Positions 25,896 through 36,758 of a stretch of 64,000 nt of DNA are shown piece by piece. The notes beneath the pieces were generated by a model, which worked only from the letters and a program-made list of their open reading frames with translations, was not told the origin of the DNA and did not search any database. The DNA is from Lycocorax pyrrhopterus obiensis (lineage: Eukaryota > Chordata > Aves > Passeriformes > Paradisaeidae), in NCBI GenBank assembly GCA_014706295.1, contig JACSVZ010000008.1:4032848-4096847 (forward strand), read 5' to 3'. Position numbers and translations under genes: made by a program. Numbering within the stretch: the stretch's first letter is position 1; each line of letters opens with the position of its first letter.

Positions 25896-28800
25896 CGTGC
25901 AGCCCGGCGTGGGGCAGGCAGGACAGCACAGCATCCCACAAGTGAGCAGAGACAGACCATGGGAAAACAAGAAAACACTCCAAAAGATTCATCTTGCAAT
26001 AGTGCAGAGGTCATAGTGCAGGATGGCAAGTGCACTCAAAAAATACATTTATAGTGTTGCTATTTGCACCCCCAGGGTCCCAGCTGTAAGTCTCCCAGGT
26101 CACTGAGATAAAGTGCCCCAAAGTGAGCTCGGCAAGGCAGGGACATCTCCCAGCTAGAGATTCCAAGGGCAGGGGTAAGTAACCTGCACCCAGAAGCATG
26201 CTGCTCCTCAAAGAAAATATTATTAAAATTTGGCAGACTCCTCCCACGGCACCCACCCGCCACCAAATGTTGAACAAAACCAAGTTCCAGGAGCAGGTGA
26301 GGATGAACCACATCTGGGTTTATTATGGGCAGCTTTTTCAAACCACAAAAGGTTTTGGATAACCTGGATTGCAGTTTTTCCAGCAACAGGTGTCTTTTCA
26401 CAGTTTGAATGCATGCGGCCAGCAGTACCATTTATCTGCAAGCTCTGGTGCCTCAAGTGGGGAGGATTGATGGTGGGACCCCCACACATGCAAAGCCCCC
26501 TCCTGCCAAAATGCAGGGACATTGGGGCATCACGGGATGCAGCAAGGGCATAGCAGAGCACTGGGAAAGGCAAGGGGGGCACGCACATAAATAACAGCTG
26601 GGGTTGGGAGGGAGGGTGATAAATGGGAACGCCGCAATCCCTCGGGAATTATTAACGGTGGGGGAGGCCGAAACCTTGGCTTTGCCCCAGGAGCCAGGCT
26701 GTGTGGAGAAAGCCGATGGGTGGGAGCGGGCAAGGGGAACAGATGGCTAGGGGAGGCCCGGGGGTCCAGCCGGGGGGCTGGGGGCTCTCCACCAGCACAG
26801 CTCAAGGAGCTGTGGTGAGGTACAGCAGCTGCGTCTACCCCAGGACACAGCTGGGCTGCGCTGGGGAAAGGACTCCTGTGCCCTCTCCTCCCTGGAGCCC
26901 CTCGGGTGGCTCCAGCCACAGCTCCAGGTGGCCACCACTGAGTATTGACCCAGCGCTATCTCAGCTCCCACCTTATCAGGGCAAGAGCCAGCTCTGGGCA
27001 CCAGCACCTGCCCCATTAATCTTCCCCTGTCCCACAGGCGTGAGGTCTCTGTGCCTGAAACAACCTGTCCTGGGGGGAGCAGCCGGGCTTGGGCCCTGGT
27101 GCCCGGCACCTGGGGATGATGGATTGGTACCTGGGAGATGGCAGGTTTCTCTTTTCCTCTGCAGCTCGTGCTATTGTCCCTGCCCTAGAGAACGGATCAC
27201 CCTTTATACCAGGGCATATTGGTGGCAACTTTTTCCACTGAAATGCGTGTACTTGAGACTGGGGATGTGGTGCCTTGTGGAAGAGAGAAAACGAACTCCA
27301 CTTGTGAACACAGGGTGGGAAGGAGGGGAGAGATAATTTCCCTGCAGTTTCGATCTGAAATAACAAGCTGAACCTGTGCGAGCAGCCCGCATTTCACCCA
27401 CAGCCTTTAGGCTGAAGGTGGAGATGTGCCAGAGCTGCACAAAGTCCAGGCAAAATCACATCTGAGGCCCCAGAAAAATGAGGTAAAGCCTCACAGCTCT
27501 GGCTGAAATGAAAACAAAAGACAGCAATTCTTCATGGCTGCAGCTGCACAACCCCTGGCTTCAAGGGTTAAATGCACTCAGAAATATCAGTGGGGACCAT
27601 TAAGCACAAAACTTCTGTGTGTCCCTCAGGGAGAGAAGCCCCACACTTTGACCAGGCAGAATCCCCAGTGATGATGGGGGGGCTGGGGTGATTCCAAAAG
27701 TCTCATCCCCAGCATTCTGCTCTCACCTGTGCCCCAGGAAACACCGCTATGGGGGTGTGCGGAGCTTAGAGGGGCCAGGAAGTTCCTAGTGGGAAAACTC
27801 ACACTCCTGCTTGTCCCCACATGGGTTTTCTAAGGACTTTCCAGGTGAGAGAATAACCAGGGAGGCAGGGTGACCCAAGGAAAGGCAACACTGAGCTTTT
27901 GCCATAAAACCCACCAAAGGACACTGTGTGTCCAGGAATGGAGAAAGATGCTGGGGGTGTTATCACACACCTCCTCACCTCCTCCTCTGGGAAGGAAGAG
28001 CACCACTAAATGGTCTAAGCTGAGAAGAGTCTAACTAGCCAGCCAGGAACTTGGATTCACAAGCAGACAGGACCTGCTCAGAGACTAGTTAGCACAGTCT
28101 AGCCCAGTTCAAAATATAAGTGCACATTTATCTACCCTTTTCCTGTGCACTCTGGAGCCCACAGCTCCCAAAGGGCAATGCAGAGCAGTCTTGTTAGAAA
28201 GCAGTGCCGACACATCAGTGCTGCAAAGCCTTTGAGCAGAGGAGAGGACGCTGTGGCAGAGAGGCCGTGTCAGTGGCTGCTCCTCATGGAGCTCACTGCT
28301 TTGTCGGTGCTTCTGCTCTCTCTTTAAAAGCCCCTTAAACCCTCAGGTTAGGTTTCCTTTGACACAGGAAGGCCCAGCTCTTTTGCTGAGGGCACCACAT
28401 GAAGCCCAGGCAAGGCTTAAGGTGGCTTAGGGGTACTGGCACCCAGTACTATACCCCCTCGTGCCCTCCCCATCTGTGCTGTGCAGACGAGATGGAGTTT
28501 CCCCCTTCCTTACACAAACTTGGGATCTCTTTTCAGCCATTGCTTTTTTTTTGTATTGATTTTAAAAAGGAGGCACTGCAGCTTTAAAGAGCTTCCCAGA
28601 CTTGCCTTTGTGACCGGAGGAGAGGGTGGGGTGGTGGCGGAGGTGGGGACCCAGAAGAATGAAATAAAGAGAAGTACAACAAAAAGAAGTTAAAAGTGTG
28701 AGTGACAAGTTTTCGGCAACAGGCTTCAGCTCCTGTGGGGTCGTTTGGGCGAAGAATGGCTACAAATGAACAAATGAGCTGGATTTTCATGCTTGGTGGA

Positions 28801-28906
28801 CGGTGAATGAATAAGCATCTTTTAAAACCCTATCAGGAACTCTTTGGATTGTCATTATGGCTGGGAGGAGGGGGGAAAAGGCAGACTTTTGAAGGCTGAT
28901 CATGTG

Positions 28907-28924
28907 AAAGAATCCCGATTCTTT
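28907..28924. repeat. Short perfect inverted repeat
   Basis: AAAGAATC and GATTCTTT form perfect 8-bp arms around a CC spacer. It may be a dimeric binding site or chance; no gene is adjacent. Confidence 0.6.
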
Positions 28925-29647
28925 GCCTTTTTCTCTGCCGGCAAGCACGGCTACACCAAAACGTGAGGACAGTGCAGCCGCAGCCAAGCATCCTGCCATG
29001 GCCCAGCACAGGAGCACTTCTGGGGGACACTGGTGTGCCCCCATGCACTTTGGGAGAGGTGAGAGGGTCTGCTTTGCTTGCAGGAGCCCCCGCTGGTTCC
29101 CAGTGGTGTGGAGGGGACAGCAGTGGTTTGCAGCCTCCTCCTCCGAGAAACCTGACTGCAGTGTCAGAGGCAAACAATGTGAGAGGGCAGGAAGCAACTC
29201 ACTTAAAGCCGTATTTAGAGCACAGAGTGGAGGCCTGAGGTCAAAGGAATTGCCCCGGGATTATGGGAATCACCTTCATTTTCTTGCCAGCCTTCAGACA
29301 CGAGGGAGCCGACCAGGAGCAAGGAGGAGGGGGATGAGTCTGTTGCTGAGGAAAGGACCTGGGTGTTTCCCCTTCCCTGGCCCTGACAATGAGCCTGGCC
29401 TCTCTGAACCATGCAAATAATTTACAGCCTGTGTTTTCAGCTGTTTGTTATCCTCAATCCCCCATTTTAACCTTGACTAGAACAGAGCATTGATGAGACA
29501 GTTGCAGGAAGCTCCACAGCCAGAGTTTGCTGAATATCTGTAAAGCCAGAGTTCAGCAGCCACAGGGGAGAGAGAAGATTCAGAGGGAGACAGGTATAAA
29601 GTCTCCTTATTTCTGTAATAAATGATAATACCATGTATTCAAAAGCA

Positions 29648-29705
29648 CATAGAATTGTAGAATTGTGAAGGCTAGAAAAGACCTTTAAAATCATCAAGTC
29701 CAACC
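29648..29705 (-). mobile_element. Short CR1 3'-end fragment
   Basis: The plus strand reads CATAGAATTGTAGAATTG, then GGCTAGAAAAGACC and TCATCAAGTCCAACC. This matches the reverse complement of the CR1 3' terminus with its short tail repeat. Only about 60 bp remain, so the assignment is weaker than for the larger copies. Confidence 0.65.
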
Positions 29706-31229
29706 GATGTTTAGACTTTCTTGTCTAAACAGAAGGAGACCTAAAACTGAATATTGAGGGCATGAAAACATCAGGTTGTAGCGAAGCATTGTCCCCTGGC
29801 TGCAAAAATAAAAGTTGAGTTCACCTGGCGTGAGATTTCAGCAACCAAACCTGGCAGGGCCCAGGTTAAGCTGGTTTTCATCCTGTCGCCTGCAAGTATG
29901 TGAGGGCACAAGCCTGTGCCTCTGAAATGATCTCAGTCCCAGCAGCCACCTGTTTCTCCCACATCAAAAAGTCCAGAGGCCATTACAGCAGCCGTGGTTA
30001 TAAAAGCCGGGCACTGGCGCTGGGACAGCCCCGTCAAGAGAAATGAGACCATCATGCACTAAACATAGAGAAAAGATAAATGGAAAAGGAGTCTTTCAGT
30101 CTTCATTATCAAGTTTCCATGGGTTTGCCAAAACCATAGCAACCAGTTCAAGCAATGATTAACCTAATAATGTGGAGGCAAAGAAAAAAAACGCATTCAA
30201 GCCCCTAAAGAAGAAGTCACTAGTTCTCTAGAGGTAGTAAATTCGGCTGCCACTCCCCCCATCCACCCCCAACCTACAGCCCCACGGCTGGAAGACCAGA
30301 CACATCCTAAGTCTCCAGAAAAAAAGAATCAGCAATGCAGTAAAACCCACTAGAGTGACCACACTCTGAAAATATAGCAATATAGACATCTTTGTGAACT
30401 TTTGTAATACCTACTCTTCACTAGACTGTCATGCTCTTCTTGCTCCTTTTCTTGCCCATGTCCACCCTGAGTTCTCTTTTGCCATTTTTCTCAAAAATTA
30501 TACTTTTGCAGATAAGTGAGTGTGTTGTGATCCTCCTCAGTCCCACAGTACATGCAGATAGCAAGGGCAATATGATACCTCCTGTAGGGAGATATCAGAG
30601 TGGAGCTGCACTAGCAGGGAAAACATTAAATGATTTTATCACCCAAATAATGACGGTGTTTCGCCTGTGGCCACACACAGAGGCCTTGGAGCACTTTGCA
30701 GACTGTTAGAGTACGAAAACAATACACAATTCAGCCAGAAAGGGGGGGAAGGGGCAGGAATACTATTAGGTCTTTCATTCTGCCTATCTGATCTACGACA
30801 CAGATAGATCACGTTCAGGACTATAAGAGTACACACAGAGATAGGCACACACGGCCTTTTCCTAGTCCTCAGCCTTGCCCCATGGCCTGTGTTTCTCCAG
30901 CAATGTGGGCATTTCTTCTCAAAGCAGTGAACAGGCAAAGGAGGGGGGCTCTGCATAGATGGGCAGGTCCCAGAAGGCCGCAGAAAGTGAGGATCTCCAA
31001 AAAAGCTCAAGTGGTGAGTGAGATCTGTTCACCTTGCCTGTCAACACTGGCACTGTGGTGCCCTTGCTCCCTTCTCCCGGGTGTGTGGGACACCTGCAGC
31101 TCCTCTCCGTAGGAGTTTGTTGACCGAGGCTGGATCAAGTGCACAAGTAGAGGTCACTGCTTCTCCAAAATCCACCGAGCCCCATGTGTTTTCTGATCTG
31201 CAAAGTGTCTGGTTAGCGCCGGGGCCATG
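29706..31229. other. Intergenic DNA, no gene recognised
   Basis: This is A/T-richer than the neighbouring island. It has no recognisable exon or RNA gene, only short open frames. Confidence 0.5.
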
Positions 31230-31787
31230 CCGGCCTCTCCCTTCACCGCAGGACTGGGCGATGTCCCCCAAACAGCCCACCTGAACGGTCAGCACCCCAG
31301 CAGCTCCCGGGAGAGACGCACGGGGAGCGGCTCTGTATCACCCCTTGTCGGCTCGGGCAGACCCCAAAGGTTGAGCCCCGTCGAGGGGACAACCGCGTCG
31401 TGCCCCTGGCCCGCCTTCAGCACCATGGCCAGAGCCCGCGGCGCCGGTGCGGGACGGGGCGCCGGGGCTGCTCCGCGCACCGCTCCGCGCACTCACCACC
31501 ACCACCCAGCCCTCCCCACGCCGCTGGGTCTGCCCCCGCCAGCCGCCCCATGGCCCCCGGGGAGCGGGAGCAGCGCGCAGGAAGGGCAAGGGGGGGAGGA
31601 AGGGGCTCCCCGCGGTCGCCCCCCCATCGGCGGGACGAGGGGTGGCGAAGCGGCGAGACAAGATCGCCGGGATGCTGTACCCGGTCAGGTTCCACTCTAG
31701 CCTCTTTTGTTGAGGTGCGGGAGAGGGAGGTTGTTGGCGGCGGGGGGGGGGGTGGGTTTGTGCGTGCATCTTTGTTTCCAGTAACCA

Positions 31788-31876
31788 AATTTCTTTTGTT
31801 CTACAAATTGCCTCAATAGCGTCTCTTTGCCGCGGGCAAACGGGCTCAGCTGAGAACAATTAGCATCACAATGGGC
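31788..31876. promoter_or_regulatory. Candidate SOX/homeodomain motif cluster downstream of NEUROG3
   Basis: An A/T-rich block inside the GC-rich island carries SOX-type motifs CTTTTGTTCT (31793-31802), AGAACAAT (853-860 of the same kilobase) and ACAAT (31868-31872). It also has a homeodomain core (AATTAG), a CAGCTG E-box and a near-palindrome TTTGCC-GCG-GGCAAA (31826-31840). It is about 1.1 kb beyond the NEUROG3 stop codon. The call is inferred from motif content only. Confidence 0.35.
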
Positions 31877-32606
31877 TTTTGGCCTCGCGGGCCGCTTTGT
31901 CTAGCGGCGACCGCCCCGCCGGGGCAGTGCGGAGCGGGGAGGCGGCCCGGCCGTAAATCTACCAGCTACAAATTGAGTCCCGGCAGGAGAGGGCCGGGAA
32001 GGGCTTATGGAATTCATGCGGGTTCTCTTCTCACCGTGGCAGGGGAGGTAATGCCCTTCCCATCTCCCGCGCTTTTAGCTGGCCTGACTCTCCCCGCCTC
32101 CCCGCTTAGGGCTTCAGGTTCCGACTGATACCCCCAGTCCCGCGCCTGCCTCGGCTAAATTCACCCCTGGGGACGATGGGGTCGGCCTGAGGCGACGCTG
32201 CCCCGGGCATCCGCACCGCTCCAGATGCTGGAGCGCTGTGCCCCAGGGACGTCCTCAAAACAGCCACGCAGCCGGGCACACCTCACCTGGAGACGGTGGG
32301 ACGGGACCGGCCTCAGCTTTGCGGGAAAAGGCACCTGCAGAGAGAGGCCGGTTTTAAATCCGAAAGTGGGCTTCGACGGGCACACGCCGGCGTGCGCATA
32401 GGCGCGGGACCCCGCTGCGCCGCTCTCCATCGCCGCTCGTCCCCCGCAAGGGAGCGACCCCGCACCGGGCACACCGCCCAGGACCCCGAGGAAGCCCCCG
32501 CGGGGCGGGCGCTGCCTTCCCCGGCACTGGTGCGCGCGATTTTGAAACTCCCGGAGAGCCCTCGTTGATAAAAACACGGCGTTGCACAGGTCTGGCCGCG
32601 ACACGC

Positions 32607-32612
32607 TTTATT
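32607..32612 (-). terminator. Probable NEUROG3 polyadenylation signal
   Basis: The plus strand TTTATT reads AATAAA on the minus strand, about 340 bp after the stop codon. Cleavage would be expected near 32585-32595, giving a 3' UTR of roughly 360 nt. The 3' UTR itself (32613-32953) is A/T-rich in its second half. Confidence 0.6.
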
Positions 32613-32953
32613 TTCCTCTTCTTCTTCAGAAAACCCAAAATATAGCTGCGGGTACAGACAGCTGGACCACCGCTGCTAAAAATACTCTTATATACAAAAT
32701 ACATATTTGTTACAAAATATAATCAATAAATACCGATAGCGACAAATTAATATAATTTACCGTTAACGAGTACAAAACCGTGATTTGTTTTTGCCCGCCC
32801 GCTCCCGCTGCGCTTTCCAGCCGAGCGGGACGGGACGGGCCGGGGGGGAGCGGGGCTCCCGCCGCCCCCCGGAGCGCAGCGCGGGGAGTCCCCGCTCCGC
32901 CCCGCCGGCTCTTTGAAGGCCACAAGCGGGGGGATATTGGCCGGGCGGCGGGC

Positions 32954-33496
32954 TCAGAGGAAGGCGGGGAAGGCGGCGGGGCCGCGGCGCAGAGCGGCGG
33001 GCGGCGGGGCCGCAGGGCAGGGCGAGTCCCAGGGCCCAGGGGAGGCGGTGGCGGGGGGTGGCGGCGGCGCGGGGGGCTCGGGCAGGTTCTGCTCGGCCAG
33101 ACGGAGGCTCTGTGTGAGCGCCCAAATGTAGTTGTGGGCGAAACGGAGCGTCTCGATCTTGGTGAGCTTGGCGTCGTCGGGGAAGGTGGGCAGGACGCTG
33201 CGGAGCGCGTCCAGGGCGGAGTTGAGGTGATGCATTCGGTTTCTCTCCCGGTCGTTTGCCTTCATGCGCCGGCTCTTCTTCTGCTTGCTGAGCAAGCCCT
33301 CGTTGCGCGCCTTGCCGCGGCCCCGCCGCGTCTTCCCCTTCCTGCGGGCCGCCGTCTCCCGCGCGGCCAGGGCGGTGCGGGCCGGCGAGGCGCCCCGGCT
33401 GCCCGCGGAGCCCCCGCCGGCCGCCGAGGAGGGGTCCTCGGCGCCACCGAAATACGGCTGCCCTTCGTCCGGCGAGCGGTCGCTCTGCGGGGCCAT
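32954..33496 (-). CDS. NEUROG3: Neurogenin 3, proneural bHLH transcription factor
   Basis: This uninterrupted 180-codon frame encodes a nuclear E-box-binding activator. In the family it dimerises with class I bHLH (E) proteins and specifies endocrine progenitors of pancreas and gut. The basic region is about residues 76-88, with [13 protein letters not shown] and the base-contacting Glu84. Helix 1 is about 89-103, the loop 104-113 ([10 protein letters not shown]), and helix 2 about 114-131, with [17 protein letters not shown]. The [11 protein letters not shown] signature, the C-terminal AFPAFL and the TSPAN15 neighbour favour NEUROG3 over NEUROG1 or NEUROG2. The start is the only sensible ATG, and the CDS is a single exon as in mammals. 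The protein is shorter than human NEUROG3 (214 aa), with Ala/Gly/Arg-rich and Pro/Ala-rich flanks. His90 replaces the Asn usual in neurogenins (MHNLN). A possible splice acceptor (TTCTCAG) abuts the ATG, so a 5'-UTR intron, as in mammals, is possible. Confidence 0.96.
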   Translation of the reverse strand: MAPQSDRSPDEGQPYFGGAEDPSSAAGGGSAGSRGASPARTALAARETAARRKGKTRRGRGKARNEGLLSKQKKSRRMKANDRERNRMHHLNSALDALRSVLPTFPDDAKLTKIETLRFAHNYIWALTQSLRLAEQNLPEPPAPPPPPATASPGPWDSPCPAAPPPAALRRGPAAFPAFL

Positions 33497-33688
33497 CCTG
33501 AGAAGCCAAACCCGCGTTGGCCGGCCCGGGAGAGCCCTCTCCCCCGCGGCTGTGCCTGCTGAGCCCAGGCGAGGCTGCAGGGCAGAAGAGCGGCTCTGGC
33601 TGCGCGCCCCGCGCCGCTCCCCCCTCCCCGCAGTCTCTCGAGTGCGGGCAGGAGAGGTTGTGCCGCCGGCACACGACTGCCGTTAAGC

Positions 33689-33702
33689 CCCTATATATAG
33701 GG
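33689..33702 (-). promoter_or_regulatory. Palindromic TATA box, probable NEUROG3 core promoter
   Basis: CCCTATATATAGGG is a perfect 14-bp palindrome embedded in GC-rich DNA. Read on the minus strand, the TATATATA core would place a start site near 33662-33668, about 170 nt above the NEUROG3 ATG. Its symmetry gives it no intrinsic direction. The alternative is that transcription starts further upstream and this lies within a 5'-UTR intron. Confidence 0.6.
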
Positions 33703-33776
33703 CCGGCAGACAATGGGGATTTCCCGGCCGGGCGGCGTGTGCGCCCCCCCCGCCCGCACCCACCCCTTGGCACGCT

Positions 33777-33790
33777 TTTATCTTATCAGC
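33777..33790. promoter_or_regulatory. Tandem GATA-type motif upstream of NEUROG3
   Basis: TTTATCTTATCAGC reads GCTGATAAGATAAA on the minus strand. It holds two overlapping GATAA cores about 80 bp upstream of the TATA palindrome. The position fits a proximal promoter element; binding is inferred. Confidence 0.35.
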
Positions 33791-35255
33791 CCGACGGGAG
33801 CGTGCCGGGCCCGGCACCGCCCGCTGCCCCGGCCCCGCCACGCGAGACCCCGCTGGCTTCCACGCAGCGTCGTGCCGCGCCAGGACCCCCCGCCCCTGCC
33901 CGCCCCTGTCTCCCGGCCCGGCCCCGCCCGCCAGCCCTTCGCTGGACGGGACCCCCGGGCCGAGCCGCCGACCCCGGGCGGGGGGGGGGGGCTGCACCAC
34001 GGCCGGGGCCGCCGCACTCTCGGGGGCTCCACTGGGGTGCAGTGGGGGTCGGGGCGGGGTACAGGGCTCCAGCGGTGACGGGGGGCTCCCCAGCACTCGG
34101 CTGCGTAACGCGGGGAAGCGCCGGGCCCCGGAGTAGCCGGGGACGCACGGCCGGACCAGGCGGCGTCTCCTCCGGTGCCGGACGTGAAGGTCCAGGTGGC
34201 ACCATTCCGGCTCCGCTCCCTTCGGCGCAGCTACAACCACTTCCCGCTGCTCTGGCGCCGCGGGGCGCTCTCGGGACATCCCCTCCGATCCCGGAGGGGA
34301 GGCAGGGGACCCCGCCACCTCCCGTGACCCTTCTCCTTTCCTCTGCAGCGCCGGGAACATCTTTGCGCTTCGACCGGCGGAGCTGTGGGCGCTGCGCTGC
34401 TGCCGGCGAGCGCCAGCACCGGAGGGGACGGGACGCCGTTCTCCAGCCCCCACCTGCGTCGTGACTTTGCTCCTACAAGGGAAACAGAGGCTGGATCCCG
34501 CGGGGGAAGGGCCCTCCCAAGGCCCGAGGCCACCCCAGCTCCGTCGGCCCGGCTCTGGGCCCGGGGACAGCCGCGCTGCTGCCGGAACTCAGTGCGCAAA
34601 ATGTGCCGGGAACTTTTGCGCACCGGCTTCGGCGGGCGGCGGGGAGCGGCCCGGGCCCGGGGCACCTTTCCCCGGCGGAGGGCGAGGGACCGGAGGCAAT
34701 GGGGCCGGGCTCCCCCTGCACGGCACGACGCCCCCGGGGGTGCGGGCAGGGCCGCCTGGAGAGCGCAGCCCCGGCGGGGCGGGAGTCCCCCCTCTCCTTC
34801 ACCAAAGCGGCGCGGCGGATCCCGGTCTGGGATGCCTGTGCCGGGAGCGGCCGGAGCGGCCCCGTTGGGCCGCGGCGGGGCGGGGGGCAGCTCCCCCTGC
34901 CCGGCCTGGTCCTTGGCCCCGCGGGGTGGCCTTGGCCGGCGCGATGCGCGGCGGTGGGGGCTGTGCGCGCTCCCTCTCCAGGAGCGCGGTGCGGCGGACG
35001 GAGAGCCCAGCGGGGAGGGCGGGGGAGGGCGCCGAGGGGGGCCGGCCACCGCGGCGGCTCGGGCGCCCCTTCTCGAGGGGCGGCTCGGAGGGCAGCGGAG
35101 GATGAATAGGAAGGGCCCGGCGGGGTTGGGGGGTTTTTTTGTGCCTCTGCAATTGGATGACAAAAAAATCTGGCGAGCGAGTTTCCAAGCCTCAGACTGC
35201 CCACTTCAAACGTCCTTCAAACAAAAGCTGAAGAGGAAAAGAAAGCCCCACCTGG

Positions 35256-35715
35256 TACCGCTGTTTGCTAAAATAATAATAAATAGATTTCGTTTAATAA
35301 ATAATTACAAGAGATTGTAAAGTGGAGTGCTTTGGGAAGCATTAATCATGGGGCTGGGGGCAGACATCACCTGCTGGCAAACAAGACAACTTTATTGTTA
35401 AATCACCTTCCCACTGCCACTTTCCGATAACTCCCTCCCGTCGCTACAAAGCCCGGCCGGGGATGTTTACTCATAGTTAGCATAACAAGCACCATATTAC
35501 CACGAACGTGATAAAAACCTGCGGGGGCACTGCTGCGGGCTCCCGCTCACACCTGGCCGGGCCGCCCGGTGCGGAGCTGGCACCCAACGGCCCTTCCAGG
35601 AGGGGCCCTGCTGCCGTTTACATTGGCCTGGTTTATGCTGCTTTATAACAGGTTTACTGCAATCCCTATCTCCCGGCCCTATTTGTCTTATTTTATTGAA
35701 AACATATGGTAACCA
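35256..35715. promoter_or_regulatory. Candidate NEUROG3 upstream enhancer
   Basis: An A/T-rich island within the CpG domain lies 1.8-2.2 kb upstream of the NEUROG3 ATG. It holds TAATTA (35302-35307), ATTAATCAT (35341), a CACCTG E-box (35368-35373), TTATTGTTAAATCAC (HNF1/FOX-like, about 35393), a FOXA-type TGTTTAC (35464-35470) and a CATATG E-box (35703-35708). Known mammalian NEUROG3 enhancers use FOXA2, HNF1 and ONECUT inputs, so the motif set fits, but function here is inferred. Confidence 0.45.
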
Positions 35716-36758
35716 GAGCGGCCCCGGCGCATCCCTCGCCTGCCAGGCGTCGGGAACGTTTGGCGAGCCGGGGCTCGGCCGCAGCCCGTCCGCCCGCCCG
35801 CCGGGGTCTGTTTGCTCGGGAGAGGGGAGGGCAGATAAGGCTGGGCCCGCTCTCCGTCGTGGGGGTGATCTCAGGGTCCGGGGGCCGCCGGCCGCTCCGC
35901 GCCCTCCACCCAGCCCGGGGCCACCGGTGCGCGCCGGCGGGGCCGGTGATGAGGCGATGGCAGCGGCGGGCGCACGGCGGAGGCACCTGCTCCGGGGGCC
36001 TCCCCGTCCTCCCCCCGCTCCCCCCGGCCGAGCTGCTCAGGAGGTACCGTGATTTGCGGTGCCATATGTCGGGCGGGTCGGCGGAGCAGCTGCTGCCCCG
36101 GCCCTACCTACCCGGCGCATAATACCTGGGAGCCGCAGCCCCGCGTCCCCCTTTGAGAGGGCAGCGCGGCGGGGCCGGGCCCGCGCCGCTGTTTTGTGAC
36201 TTTATTGTGGCGCCCAACAGATGCACGCCGGCCCCTCCTGCCCCTCGCCCCGGTGCGAGCGCGCTGCTCGGGACACAAGGAGCACAGATGCCAGGCGCAA
36301 GGTGCACCAGATGCCCCCCTTTGTGAATTCAAACAATATTTCTCCCTTCCTCCCCCCCTTCCTCCTTTTCCTACAAGAGTGAGAGAAGAAGAGGCGCAAA
36401 AAGAAATATATGTATAGATATAAAAAACCAAACTGGAGAGGAAAGGCGAGCCCCGGTAAGAGGCGGCTGGAGCGCGTCCCCGGAGCCGCCCGACGGAGCG
36501 CACGGGCAGGCGCAGCGGCGCGGCCCCGGGGAGGGAGTCGGCCACGGGCAGGGACCAAGAATGCTCGCCGGGACAGAAGGAGCCGCCTCGGGAAGTCGTT
36601 CATTACCTGGTGAGAGCTGAGCTGGGCACAATAGAGCACGGTCTGTCCGTTTAATGGGCAGCTGAGGGGTGGAAGTTCCAGAGCGAGCCAATATGACCAG
36701 TCTTCAGCACTTGTCACGTTATCACGCGTCAAAATACCCCTTGGGGCCGCGAAAACGC

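Larger units (their letters stand above)
20495..29647. other. Intergenic DNA with several regulatory-looking blocks
   Basis: No exon was recognised. A 250-codon minus-strand frame at 25125-25877 has no family resemblance. Blocks dense in transcription-factor-like motifs lie at about 21965-22190, 24715-24890, 25775-25895 and 28690-28930. A 14-bp palindrome TTTTCAGCTGAAAA sits at 22457-22470 and a CTC-triplet run near 24297-24310. Confidence 0.5.
31230..36610. promoter_or_regulatory. CpG-island domain around NEUROG3
   Basis: GC and CpG content rise sharply near 31.2 kb and stay high, with dips, until about 36.6 kb. The densest parts are 31380-31760, 32150-32560, 32780-35160, 35430-36300 and 36440-36600. 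It covers the NEUROG3 coding exon, both its flanks and its presumed promoter. Broad islands of this kind are characteristic of developmental transcription-factor genes. The GC content removes stop codons, so many 200-340-codon open frames on both strands are artefacts. Runs of 10 or more G occur near 31742 and 33980. Confidence 0.8.

Noticed and set aside
1..31000. FAM241B or COL13A1 exons expected from mammalian gene order
   Set aside because: I looked for FAM241B-like peptides and for Gly-X-Y repeats of COL13A1 and saw none. They are probably outside the window or rearranged.
32763..33773. 336-codon minus-strand open frame overlapping NEUROG3 in another frame
   Set aside because: Very GC-rich DNA is depleted in stop codons, and the peptide is Arg/Pro/Gly/Ala low complexity. 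The NEUROG3 frame is clearly the coding one by its bHLH domain.
33517..35320. Several 210-315-codon open frames on both strands upstream of NEUROG3
   Set aside because: All lie in the CpG island, overlap each other on both strands, and encode low-complexity Pro/Arg/Gly/Ala sequence with no family resemblance.
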